Shown here: positions 32,401-40,004 of the stretch, one piece after another | Layout: each line of letters starts with the position of its first letter | Position numbering within the stretch: the stretch's first letter is position 1 | From: Gonatopus flavifemur | Taxonomy: Eukaryota > Arthropoda > Insecta > Hymenoptera > Dryinidae | DNA: 64,000 nucleotides | Assembly (NCBI GenBank): GCA_018340375.1 | Contig: JAFFJZ010000088.1 | Span: 186,001 to 250,000, forward strand | Direction of reading: 5' to 3' | Made by a program: the position numbers and the translations under genes | The notes under the pieces: model-generated | Databases searched by the model: none | What the model was told of the DNA's origin: nothing | What the model saw: the letters and a program-made list of their open reading frames with translations, nothing else

Positions 32401-35237
32401 TTTGACGATAACTCTCGGGAGGACTTTTATCGGTATCGATGAATTCCTTCTTTTGATTGTCATCCGATTCTCTATCTCTGTGACCGTCCAATGGTTCCAA
32501 CATGAACGGTGGAAGTTCCTAGGAATTTCCATTAGGGATTAGTATGATTTCGAGTGTATACAGAAGTGATGAATTTGTATTATATTTACATTCATTTGAA
32601 TCCAATCTTTGTACACCGCAATAGCTTTTCTTATCGCTCCAGCATGTGTAAAATCAAGAAGAAAAGCTTGTCTGTACAATTCGTGGACGAAATTGACATT
32701 ATCTCTACTTCCGTACAATACTTCTCTGACCAAAGTTACCGCAGAGACGGAACTGTCCTCTTGATTTTGGGCATCCGATTGAGAGGTGACGGATGATTCG
32801 GGGGAAAGTAAAGCGGAATCAGAATTTTGAGTGACCGATACGCGACGTAAATCTGATTCCGTATGTTCTTCGTTTGGCGTAGGACTGAAATGAAAATTGT
32901 GTTAAAAAGAATGTATCTTTAGTGTGATTCGATGACGAATTACCTTTGGGATAGGTGCGCAAACAGTCCATCTTTTCTTGCGACATGCGTGAAACTGGCA
33001 ATCCATTTGATCAGGGCTACCTTGCAAAGCACATAATTATCTTGATTTTGGTTGGAGGATTTGCGCATCGTAGGCAATTCCAAATTAGGTTTGTACAACG
33101 AGAAGTTATCATCGAATTCCGGGAAAATGTAACGGAGGTAAGTAGCTTTGAAACGTTCTAATAAAAATTGAAAACATTTGTGTTGTCGATTCGATTTATC
33201 CCGCCATTCTATTCTAACTACTTGAGTGACCATAAATTCTAACAATGCCTCCAAAAATCTAACTGCTTCATTATCGGGTGGTTTTTCTCCACTTTGAGGA
33301 GGTAAAATCGGTCCGTTGTCAACTTGACCGACGGGACCTTGGAGCGAAGTATTGTCGTGGAAAGTACTTTGTCCCATCTGTGCATCGTGAAACTCTCGTT
33401 TTTCCTTCTCCTCACAACTGATCGTTTTGACAGGTTTTTCTTTCCTGTTGTCAACTTTACGCTCTGTTCTATAAGGGGAGGCTTGATGCGGAGGAAATCC
33501 AGGTACCAAGCATGTGAACATTCGATGGATATTCTCTGGAGCATTGTCACCTAATGCTTGATACCATAAAATGAAATACCTACAAAGTAATGAAATTTCA
33601 ATGATTTTCCTTCAATTGGGATACGCATTTCTTCTGAATATTTCTTTACCTGATGGCTTGTCTACGAAGTTTCCAACTATTACCAGGATGAAGAAGTTTA
33701 TGCAAAATTCTTGCTAAACTGTGACACTGCCATCTTCTGTTGAGTAATTCAGGGAGAAGAGTCAATACTTTTTCCAATAGCTGCAATACTTGTTCGAGTT
33801 CTTCTCTGTGCGCCTTATGAACTATAAAGAAATTTTATATAAGTCCCTTATTTCTAAAAAATATTTGAATTGTGAAGGTTTTTGATGATTTTGTAGGATT
33901 ACATTCAAAGTGATTTTTAATGAAATTTGTACTTACCAATGTGGAATGAAAGTTCTGGCCGCAAAATAGAAAGAAAACAGAAAAAGGGAAATGTGGTGAG
34001 GAAATACTTTTTCTAATACAATCAAGGAAAATTTTGCAAGATACTATGAATGGCAAATAAATTGTAATCTACTTGTCTCCTCTCTGTACCTCTTTTTACT
34101 TGAATAAAGAAGATAAGGAGTTCTTACCACGTTGACGTAGGTTTGTTTCTGCTGTTACAAAGCAATCGTATAGTATAAAATAAACATGACTAAAGTTGCC
34201 TTCAAAGAATCCTTTAGCTTCATCTGTATCTACGTTGTCTGAAAGAACATCAATTCCACATACATGCTTTGCTTTCAAATATTAGAATATATGGAATAAA
34301 AGAACATCCATGTTCTATTTTTGAGAATATTATTTATGTAAAAAATGTGTCATTCAATGAAGTTTTTGTACCATTTACATTTGAGCGACTCAGAGAAGAA
34401 TGAATAACTCATATTTATGTGATCATCTATCAAAAGAATCGAATGATAAATTTGAAAATATATATTGTCAGCATGTGAATACTGTAAGAGAGAATTGGAA
34501 ATGTTTGTACCACTGGATTACCTACATTCAATAACAGTGTAATTTAAGATAGAGGTAAAGGTCGTTGGTGGTGGATTGAATAAAATAAATATGTAGCTTG
34601 AGGATTAAATACAAACTAGCTTTTGTAACACTATATGACCACAATCTTGCTATTTACATGAAAAAGTTTCTTCTAATAGATAGAGGAATAAAAAAGAAAT
34701 TTTGAATAGATGATAACACTTTGCGGTAATAAGTGATATCAATTATAAATAACTTTACCATGAATCTTGTGAATTCAAAAAACATGCCAAAAGTGTGATC
34801 ATAGTTGTTTATGGATTCGAATAAAAGTTTGTTTACATTATTCACCCAAGTTATCAATACAAATGGATATTGTTACAATAAAATGAAACATATGATCCTT
34901 AACAAAGCACTTTTCATCAAGTGAAACTACAAAAATTCTCATGATCAAGTCTTGAAATCTTAAAGAAAAACAAATATTCACAATAATGTCATGAAATTGT
35001 GATGCATTTGATGTTAAAACAAATGTTGTTTTTTCTTCCCTTGAGTGTCTACGTTGAAAGGATATATGAATAGAAAAATTTAATATACGCAAACTTGGGA
35101 ATAATACATAAGAGAAAAGAGATGAACTCACCCAAAACGATTTTAAGATGTTTGAAACGTGTGGCACTGTCCTTTTTAACATCCTGAATCTTCAATGTTG
35201 ACTTTTTGACGTCTACATGAAGTTTTTTGCTAAACAT
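9047..35237 (-). CDS. RALGAPA1: Ral GTPase-activating protein subunit alpha, 27 coding exons
   Basis: This is the catalytic subunit of the RalGAP heterodimer, which speeds GTP hydrolysis on RalA/RalB and acts in the cytosol downstream of insulin/Akt signalling (family knowledge). The start ATG at 35237 opens with MFSKK followed by a lysine-rich stretch, as in the family. The joined exons give 5,838 nt, or 1,945 residues plus stop, close to the roughly 2,000-residue animal proteins. Every junction is GT-AG and phase-consistent, which strongly supports the model. The C-terminal Rap/Ran-GAP domain lies at about residues 1590-1850. It contains [15 protein letters not shown], whose Asn (about residue 1715) matches the catalytic asparagine thumb of RapGAP and TSC2. 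The domain looks intact. Exon coordinates are in the two block entries. The paralogue assignment (A1 or A2) is not resolvable, since insects usually have one alpha gene. Confidence 0.95.
9449..9830. repeat. array of the word TTGAATTCAA in RalGAP intron 26
   Basis: TTGAATTTCAATTG, ATTGAATTCAACC, GTTGAATTCAGTTG and GAAATTTCAACC recur within 380 bases. The borders (CACACGGCGATGTGGATAT and ATATGTCCCACTGTG) are loosely complementary. This is a weaker member of the word-array class. Confidence 0.5.
14910..16939 (+). mobile_element. DD41D Tc1/mariner-type transposon, copy 2
   Basis: A 2,030-base element with the same CAGGGTGGGGCATTTAAAGT termini and TATA flanks as the other copies, here in plus orientation within RalGAP intron 10. 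Confidence 0.92.
15421..16483 (+). pseudogene. DD41D transposase, copy 2, frameshifted
   Basis: Same protein as copy 1, starting [10 protein letters not shown]. The three catalytic Asp residues are present ([19 protein letters not shown]). The frame breaks in a run of seven T directly after SPDFF; the conserved C-terminal 60 residues continue in the -1 frame to 16483. The span of 1,063 nt is two short of the full-length 1,065, consistent with a two-base contraction of the T run. Without a shift the protein ends at 16344 after a short unrelated tail. Confidence 0.88.
17833..18143 (+). mobile_element. solo DD41D right terminal repeat
   Basis: A 311-base direct repeat of the right end of copy 2 (from about 16632 to 16939), ending in CCCTG and followed by TATATG. 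It has no transposase. It forms the outer end of the composite. Confidence 0.88.
18157..18250. repeat. dispersed repeat, inverted copy at 26216-26323
   Basis: The phrases CGACGAGGATTTTTTGGCG and CAAAGGACTCCCATGAAT are matched in reverse complement near 26216-26323, next to the end of the foldback there. Confidence 0.6.
18258..18350. repeat. AACCAGGGTTTT/AACCGGTTTT word array
   Basis: A short stretch of palindromic AAACC/GGTTT words (AACCAGGGTTTTCC, AAACCGGTTTTTTTGG). Related words recur at 23220-23358. Confidence 0.5.
18705..18850 (-). pseudogene. hAT transposase C-terminal fragment
   Basis: The minus-strand reading gives [21 protein letters not shown] followed by NKLGTEKAE, the hAT dimerisation-domain signature. 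A one-base shift after EKA lets the typical [11 protein letters not shown] ending be read to a TAA at 18705. The matching N-terminal part lies at 22238-22785 on the same strand, so both probably come from one hAT gene split by later insertions. The middle of the catalytic region is missing. Confidence 0.8.
19553..20012 (+). pseudogene. uncharacterised repeat-borne protein, left palindrome arm
   Basis: The first frame runs [19 protein letters not shown] to KQESYE (87 residues). It is followed in another frame by a segment with [19 protein letters not shown] and the Cys-rich [14 protein letters not shown]. Comparison with the unbroken copy at 19997-20272 shows one base missing after YDLV, so the two parts were once one protein. 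The order IPTVTETRxI, RDKxKxxxKLxxF, AxCKCPxxxxCxC resembles, from memory, an uncharacterised family seen repeatedly in arthropod genomes. The Cys cluster suggests metal binding. I cannot assign a function. Confidence 0.6.
19997..20272 (+). pseudogene. partial unbroken copy of the same protein in the palindrome spacer
   Basis: Reads [18 protein letters not shown], then a [19 protein letters not shown] segment, [18 protein letters not shown] and a short tail where it runs into the opposite arm. It lacks the one-base loss seen in both arms. It has no N-terminal part of its own. Confidence 0.55.
20340..20603 (-). pseudogene. same protein, right palindrome arm
   Basis: Mirror of 19553-19816 with three residue differences (for example YEGVV for YEEVV). 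It carries the identical one-base loss after YDLV, which implies that the arms were copied or converted after the lesion arose. Confidence 0.65.
21165..22237. mobile_element. CACTG-type word-array element, word TTCGGTAAATTTACCGAA
   Basis: The right end is TTTTTTCACAGTG followed by TA, as in the CACTG-type family. The left end abuts the palindrome at about 21165. The inside carries many GGTAA/TTACCG words at both ends of the span, and a tRNA-like segment at 21553-21640. It sits exactly where the hAT gene is interrupted. Confidence 0.6.
21553..21640 (-). repeat. tRNA-like SINE head
   Basis: The minus strand shows an A-box-like TAGCTCAGTGGTTAGG and a B-box-like GGTTCGAATCC about 45 bases apart. 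The acceptor ends do not pair well, so this is more likely a tRNA-derived SINE than a working tRNA. Related segments lie at 36118-36172 and 51693-51755. Confidence 0.6.
22238..22785 (-). pseudogene. hAT transposase N-terminal half (DUF659 region)
   Basis: The minus-strand reading has a basic PTKKKRRV nuclear-localisation-like stretch, then [58 protein letters not shown] and [11 protein letters not shown], as in DUF659-containing hAT transposases. The frame ends where a CACTG-type element begins (TA at 22238). Upstream, out of frame, lies a Cys-rich remnant that may be a BED finger. The C-terminal dimerisation segment is at 18705-18850. Confidence 0.82.
23110..23217. mobile_element. CCCACA-type short element
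   Basis: A 108-base element with about 28-base imperfect inverted ends (CCCATATAGCACACCAGTTC and the complement of CCCACACAGCACAGCAGTTC). It repeats GAATTC/GAACTC-like words inside. Relatives lie at 27329-27579 and 27837-27945. Confidence 0.65.
23356..26323. repeat. foldback element of about 3 kb
   Basis: The right arm 25706-26218 is the reverse complement of two left segments, about 23356-23690 and 24105-24275. The left arm therefore has a 410-base insertion or the right arm a deletion. The core has two copies of a roughly 300-base direct repeat (24355-24500 and 24640-24800), a run of 18 G at 24481-24498 and a minisatellite. Confidence 0.8.
25030..25640. repeat. minisatellite, about 17 degenerate copies
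   Basis: Units of about 31-38 bases resemble GCTACCATCTAGTTCACTCT plus AGGATTTTTT. The last unit is followed by inverted copies at 25635-25690. The open frame across it is low-complexity and not a gene. Confidence 0.85.
26474..26841. mobile_element. CACTG-type word-array element, word TTTGCTG/CAGCAAA
   Basis: Ends CACGTAGAAAAAGG and CTCTCCGTG, with TA on both sides. About 20 copies of TTTGCTGnnnCAGCAAA-like palindromes fill the inside (GCTGTGGCAGC, GCTGTGACAGC, GCTGTTCCAGC). Confidence 0.82.
27329..27579. mobile_element. CCCACA-type word-array element, word GAATTC
   Basis: Ends are CCCACACGGCACC and the complement of CCCACATAGCACG. The inside repeats ATGAATTCAT and AAGAATTTTCAAGAATTC words. 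Confidence 0.65.
27837..27945. mobile_element. CCCACA-type short element
   Basis: A 109-base inverted-repeat element with ends CCTACATAGCACCACAGCTC and the complement of CCCACGCAGCGACACAGTTC. Inside is an AATTAATTCATTT/AAATGAATTAATT palindrome. Confidence 0.68.
27952..28250. mobile_element. CACTG-type word-array element, word GGAGTAG/CTACTCC
   Basis: Ends CACTGAGAGAAATTTGG and CCAAATTTCTCTCAGTG are exact complements, with TA on both sides. The inside has about ten GGAGTAG and CTACTCC words, and is GC-richer than its surroundings. Confidence 0.85.
28290..28483 (+). mobile_element. hAT MITE, CAGGGTTGG family
   Basis: A 194-base element running CAGGGTTGGG to GCCAACCCTG, with a perfect 8-base duplication CTGCGAAG on each side. 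Confidence 0.9.
28515..28708 (-). mobile_element. hAT MITE, CAGGGTTGG family, opposite orientation
   Basis: A 194-base reverse-oriented relative of the element at 28290, running CAGGGTTGGC to CCCAACCCTG. It has its own perfect 8-base duplication, GTTTCCAG. The two insertions are 31 bases apart and together form a strong hairpin. Confidence 0.9.
28771..30061 (-). mobile_element. complete mariner transposon
   Basis: A 1,291-base element with perfect 36-base terminal inverted repeats beginning CGAGGGTGGATTGATAAGTT and TA on both sides. It contains one full-length transposase gene, so it could be autonomous. Confidence 0.95.
28837..29883 (-). CDS. mariner transposase, intact
   Basis: The enzyme cuts and pastes its own element at TA sites in the nucleus. 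From ATG at 29883 ([13 protein letters not shown]) it runs 348 residues without a break, the usual mariner length. It has an N-terminal helix-turn-helix region, WVPRLL (the WVPHEL-type motif), then catalytic Asp residues in [18 protein letters not shown] and PSDYCLF. Spacing of the last two is 34 residues (DD34D), and [10 protein letters not shown] is the classical mariner signature. The open frame continues 5 codons upstream, but only to a GTG. I could not place it in a named subfamily. It lies in RalGAP intron 10, in the same direction as the gene. Confidence 0.95.
   Translation of the reverse strand: MEKLENRAVIKYFYLKGLTPKEIEEEMDSTLGTSSPSYSTVEQWVSEFKKGRVSTSNEPRSGRSIEVTTPDIIEKIHQIVLKDRRLKVREIAETCKMSYERVQNILYQHLYMEKLCARWVPRLLTVDQKLIRKNISTANLALYKRNPSEFLRRFVTVDETWVHHYTPETKEQSKQWIGPGNQLQRRQNNFSANKVMATVFWDARGIIYIDYLEKGKTITGQYYADLLQRLSHEVKIKRPHLAKKKILFHHDNAPAHTSIVAMAKINDLKFEIMPHPPYSPDLAPSDYCLFPNLKKWLGGKRFADNEEVIEAVNGYFEELDESVYRDGITRLEHRYEKCISLGGDYVGK
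30691..35237 (-). CDS. RALGAPA1: RalGAP alpha exons 1-10 (N-terminal half)
   Basis: Coding exons read on the minus strand: 35237-35132, 34238-34128, 33821-33650, 33579-32944, 32884-32590, 32518-32148, 32068-31834, 31772-31562, 31475-31341 and 30906-30691. They encode the helical N-terminal region, with family-like stretches such as [56 protein letters not shown] and [16 protein letters not shown]. The last two exons are Ser/Pro/Arg-rich linker ([25 protein letters not shown]) of the kind that carries Akt-type sites in mammals; that role is inference. Exon 10 has two in-frame acceptors 18 bases apart, at 30906 and 30924, so either start is possible. The donor of exon 7 (GTTTGA) is weak. A GC-rich patch just upstream of the ATG (35255-35275) fits a 5' UTR or promoter. 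Confidence 0.93.
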
Positions 35238-35842
35238 GATTTAACGCGAGCCGCCGGCGGCCGCAAGAGCAAAACCTATCATTGAAAGCGTAAATAATTA
35301 TTTTCATCGACATAATCCAATCTAATCACGCATTGTCAATACGTTCAGTCTTGCACGCATGACGATCTCTTATTTGGAAAACGAATGAAACTTTGCTGTC
35401 ATATACTTCATTGAATCAGATGTACGTGGCAGCCATCTTGACATTCTCACAGTGCTGCTCGTAATCTTCTTGTCACAGCAATGACATCATTCTTGTAATT
35501 TATTTCATGTGTACGGTTGAAATTTGATCCCAGAATATTCATGCGAACATAATATTGTATCATTTTGGAAAGATAATACTCATTTTCAATAAAATACATA
35601 CAATATAATGTGAGAATACGTGCAATTCAATTCTCTTCTGTAGAAAGTTGATGTTCTGCTTTATCAATGCATGATTTTGTGTATGTGATCATTTATCGGT
35701 AACGAAATTTTCTGTTCAGCATAAAGGATCGTGTTATGAATATGAGTAGATGGTATCATTTTTTAAGAGGATACCTGAATTACCATCGGAGCACGTTTTC
35801 CAGAGTTGCCAACACTGATCTCTATTATACACTGGATAGCGG
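35238..35842. other. upstream region of RalGAP alpha, no gene seen
   Basis: It includes the GC-rich patch next to the start codon (CCGCCGGCGGCCGC near 35252-35267), which is the best candidate for the promoter and 5' UTR. The rest is AT-rich without recognisable features. Confidence 0.45.
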
Positions 35843-36110
35843 CAGAGATGAGTGGAGAGATTGCCAACGTAATACTGAAATCGTGGTATGGTATGGATTT
35901 TTGGACTAGCGACATCACGCGGCAATGATACCAACTAACAAATAAATATTTGATGATTGCTCAGATCGAACGGAATTCCTGAAATCCAATGAAATTAACC
36001 AATCAGTGTGGTTCCACTTTTTAGTTGATATCATTGCCACATGATGTCGCTAGTCCAAAAACCATACCACGATTTCAGTATAACGTTAGCAATCTCTCCA
36101 CTCATCTCTG
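35843..36110. repeat. hairpin MITE
   Basis: Arms 35843-35940 and 36022-36110 are reverse complements (GAGATGAGTGGAGAGATTGC, GGACTAGCGACATCA). A further related piece lies at 36899-36930. Confidence 0.7.
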
Positions 36111-36117
36111 ATCGAAC

Positions 36118-36172
36118 TGATGACTTTCACCATGGTAGACGAAGGTTTTATCCACTGAGCCATGAATCGTCG
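36118..36172 (-). repeat. tRNA-like SINE fragment
   Basis: The minus strand reads TGGCTCAGTGGATAAAACC, then a B-box-like CAGTTCGA, and closely resembles 51693-51755. Confidence 0.5.
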
Positions 36173-36198
36173 TTGGGATAAACTGCTTGGAGATAATA

Positions 36199-36336
36199 GC
36201 TAAGTTCGTTTAGTGGTGTCCCAAGTTACCCCAACTTGCTCCAAGTATTTTGGATTCGTTATTTCCAATTATAGGAACGAAATGATTGGTTTGTTACAAG
36301 TCAGAGCAACCCAGAACACGCAGAACGAACGAACCT
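36199..36336 (+). mobile_element. MITE of about 138 bp, AGCTAAGTTCGTT family
   Basis: Runs AGCTAAGTTCGTTTAG to AACGAACGAACCTA with imperfect complementary ends. Copies lie at 37877-38015, 38787-38923 (inverted) and 38390-38710 (diverged, split). Confidence 0.72.
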
Positions 36337-36359
36337 ATTATTCGAAGTCAGAATAGGTA

Positions 36360-36571
36360 TGATTCGCATACGCTTAATGTAACTTTTGCTTTGCATGAAG
36401 CGCGTGTGAAACGAGATCGAGAGATTATGAAGCGTATATGGAAGGTATGATTTCATCATTTTACAGCAAGCGGGCATCACACGCTTCACGAAGAGGGAAT
36501 TGAAACCTTTTTCGCTTCGTATGTGCTTCCTTTGCGCTTCGTGTATACGCTTCATTTTCACCAGGGATGTC
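36360..36571. repeat. word array GAAGCG/CGCTTC with TCCCTGG-type right end
   Basis: GAAGCGTATA, CGCTTCGT and ATACGCTTC recur about ten times. The right end, ATTTTCACCAGGGAT, is the complement of the ATCCCTGGTGAAAAT terminus. The left end is not visible. The same words recur at 51500-51660 and 51890-51930. Confidence 0.62.
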
Positions 36572-37073
36572 ATCTAAATTTCAGTTCATAATACAAACAA
36601 GCATGAGATTCTGTTTATTGTTGAGTTTTTGTGAATTTCACAAAAAAATGTATATTTTCAATTATAAAAACGTTCCAAACCATTCCAACTGTAATCAATC
36701 ATGATTTTTCCGAATTTACCATCATGTTACACAATATTGGGTATCAGGATTGGATTATTATTGATATACTGCACAAAATACTTCGATAGCTTTCAAATTC
36801 ACCACCAAAATTGAGCATTCAGCACACAAACAGATGGCGGCCCCAGAGTCTTCTATCACGTTCAATTACTCACAGAAGTCTTGTATTGCGAAGTCCTGTA
36901 TCCGCTATCCAGTGTATATTAGAGATCAGTGGTTGCCAACCGGGTTGGAATCCCCCCCCCCCCCCAGAAAAGAAGTCAAATCTCTAGTGATTTTGAGGTC
37001 ATCAAAAAGTTACAAAACAATTTCGGTACGGTTGTGACTTTTTCTTACCACAAAATAACCAACAACCGCATCT

Positions 37074-38282
37074 TCAGTGCTACTCATCAGTCACGATTCG
37101 ATATCTTTTTGGAGCAAAACCATTTGTTTACCAGATCACAGAAATGGTGTTTTTGGTCATTTTTTGGTTGCTTCGTGGTTAGGAACAGAAAATTCACCGA
37201 ATGTTGAGAATCCTGCATTGGTTGCAATTTGGTCCCGTTTTGGAAAAAAAGGCCTAAGGCTGCTCTCCCATGGACCGGAATTTCTAGGGAACAGAACGGA
37301 ATCCGCAGACCCAATTGGTTCATGGATAGTAACTTACTAGAATTCCCTGCAAATCCCCCAAAAATTCCGGTCCATGGGAGAGTAGCCTAAGACTACCGCG
37401 AATAGGTGGAACCAAATTGGTCAGTTTTTGGTAAATTTCCGGTTTAAAACCATAAAATTACCGGATATTCAGTGCGACTCATCGGTCACGATTCGGTACC
37501 TTCTTGGAACCAAACCACTTTTTTTACCAGATTACAGGAATCGTCTTCTTGGTCATTTCTTGGTTGCTTCGTGGTTAAAAACCGAAGATTTACCGAATGT
37601 TGAGAATCCTGCATTGGTTAGAATTTGGTTCCTTTTTGGAAAAAAATGCCTGAAATTACCGCGAATAGGAGGAACCAAATTTTTACCAATTAGTAGCACT
37701 GTAGCTTTGGTGATTCTATGTTTGTGAAGCGGAAATTTTCCAAAAACTCACCAATTATGTTCCTTTCATTCACGGTCATTCAAGGTATACTCTTTCCAAA
37801 AAGGAACCAAATTGTTACCAATGAGTAGCACTGAAGATTCGGTAATTTTATGGTGATCAACTGGAAATGAACCAAAAGCTAAGTTCGTTTACCGATGTCC
37901 CAAGTTACCCCAACTCGCTCCAAGTATTTTGGATTCGCTACTTCCAGTTTAAGCAACGAAATGATTGGTTTGGTACAAGTTGGAGCAACTCAGAGCACGT
38001 AGAACGAACGAACCTAAAAACTGCCCAATTTGGTTTCTTCCATCTGGGGTAATTTCGGGCATATCTTTTCCGAAAAGGAACCAAATTTTCCCCAATCAGT
38101 GACACTGAAGTTGTGGTAATTCTATGGTTGTGAACCGGGTATTATCCAACAACTGACCAATTTGGTTCCTTCCATCTGCGGTAATTCCAGGCATATTATT
38201 TCCAAAAAGGAACCAACTTTCGACCAATCGCTGCCACTGAAGTTTTGGTAATTCTATGGTTGTTAACCGGAAATTATCCAAG
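37074..38282. repeat. tandemly repeated intergenic block
   Basis: Bases 37074-37258 and 37470-37665 are diverged copies with a period of about 395 bases (shared GTTGAGAATCCTGCATTGGTT). Bases 38030-38155 and 38155-38282 are two copies of a roughly 125-base unit. A MITE sits at 37877-38015. Open frames here are not supported as genes. Confidence 0.65.
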
Positions 38283-38389
38283 GGTGCGTTCCCTTAGATT
38301 GAACTGATTGCCAGGTATCGTTACTCGAGGAATAGGGTCTTCCGCGCTAGTGTTATTTTATTCTAGTAATATATGAAAATCTAGATATA

Positions 38390-38710
38390 ATAGCTTTGTT
38401 CGTTCTAACGTGTTCTGAGTTGCTCCAATCTGCTCCAGACATTTTTGGTTCGCTCTTCCAGTTATAGGAATGAATTGATTGGTTTGGTGCAGGTCGGTGC
38501 AACTTAGAACACGTTAGAACCAGTGCTGCCAGAAATAAAGGAGCTCCAGCGTTTTACCCTCTCCATATACCATTGCAAAGCACGCACGCTATAACTATAG
38601 ATGTCATATATATAGTTATAGCGTGCGTGCTCTGCGATGGTACATGGAGGGGGTAAAACGCTGGAGCTCCTTCATTTCTGGCAGCACTGGTTAGAACGAA
38701 CAAAGCTAGT
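38390..38710. mobile_element. MITE interrupted by a perfect-stem palindrome
   Basis: The outer parts (TAGCTTTGTTCGTTCTAACG to GTTAGAACGAACAAAGCTA) are a diverged AGCTAAGTTCGTT-type MITE. Inserted at about 38526-38690 is a palindrome with arms of about 75 bases centred on GTCATATATATAG (both arms carry GGAGCTCCAGCGTTTTACCC or its complement). Confidence 0.65.
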
Positions 38711-38786
38711 GAGGTTATAAACAGTACGTTCCATTTTGTTCTAACCAGTCTCCGTAATTTATAAAAACCAACGGTGCAATCAATAG

Positions 38787-38923
38787 GTTCGTTCGTTCTA
38801 CGTGCTCTGAGTTGCTCCAACTTGTACCAAACCAATCATTTCGTTGCTTAAACTGGAAGTAGCAAATCCAAAATACTTGGAGCGAGTTGGGGTAACTTGG
38901 GACATCGGTAAACGAACTTAGCT
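38787..38923 (-). mobile_element. MITE of about 137 bp, AGCTAAGTTCGTT family
   Basis: Inverted, nearly exact copy of 37877-38015. Confidence 0.72.
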
Positions 38924-40004
38924 AATATCGGTGTCCCAAACAAATCTAAAAAATAAACGACTGGGTAACCTAAAAAATTACACATTTATGGGAGGATTCT
39001 AAAAATTGAATTTAATTATATCGGTCCTTGATAAATCCATTGAATTTTTGCATCATTTGTGAAATCTTAAACATATCGAGAAATAGAATTGTTCCTGTCC
39101 AGAAAAATATTGTGTGAAGAATGGAAGAGCATGTGATGCAATTAGTTCATCTAATATTCATGATTGATGATAGTTCGGACGAAGACGACGAATTAATTGA
39201 CGTATTGAATGCTGTTTTTCATCATCGTAGAATTCCTCTACGAATAAAAAATTATGTAGAAGATATTGTGAGAAATTTAGATGATTATGCTTTTCAAAAG
39301 CACTTCCGTATGACTCGTCAGACGTTCAATTACAATTTAAATATGTTCGAACAACATTTACTGGAAGAAATCCAAGGTGTAAGACCGATCATTGATCCTG
39401 AAACTCAACTGCTGCCCATAATATGGCTACTGGCGACTCCAGATTCATTCAGGTGAGTAGCGAATCAACAGCCTAATAAATAAATGTACACATTACCAAG
39501 GTCAGAATTACCGAGTGGAACATAATGCTCATTTAACGAAATCAATTCTATTCTCTGAAGGTAATTTTTGGAAATCCAATCAAATTTACAGATCTGTTGG
39601 GCGAGGGTTTGATTTAGCCAAATCATCTTTGGTTCGAATATTTAAAAGATTTATATTCTTCCTGAACGCCCATGTTGAAGATTTCATATATTGGCTTTCT
39701 CCAGAACGTCGAGCAGCAATTGAAATGCATTATTTCAATCGTACAGGTCTCAATAGTTTGATTGGTATTGTGGATGGAGCATACATACCTTTCAAAGCAT
39801 CTCCTGTTGATCCACAAGTATATGTCAATAGGAAATGTACTTACGCTATAACATTGCAGGCAATCTGCGATCATGAAATGAAGATTATTGATTGTTTTGC
39901 TGGGTTCCCTAGTTCAGTGCATGATTGTCGAGTATTCAAAAACTCTTTTATATACAATGATATCACCAGCAATAGGAAAATTTTTTTCGATGAACATCAG
40001 TATA

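Noticed and set aside
37074..37727. Host gene made of the overlapping open frames here
   Set aside because: The frames lie in a diverged 395-base tandem repeat, lack splice-flanked structure and shift frame between copies.
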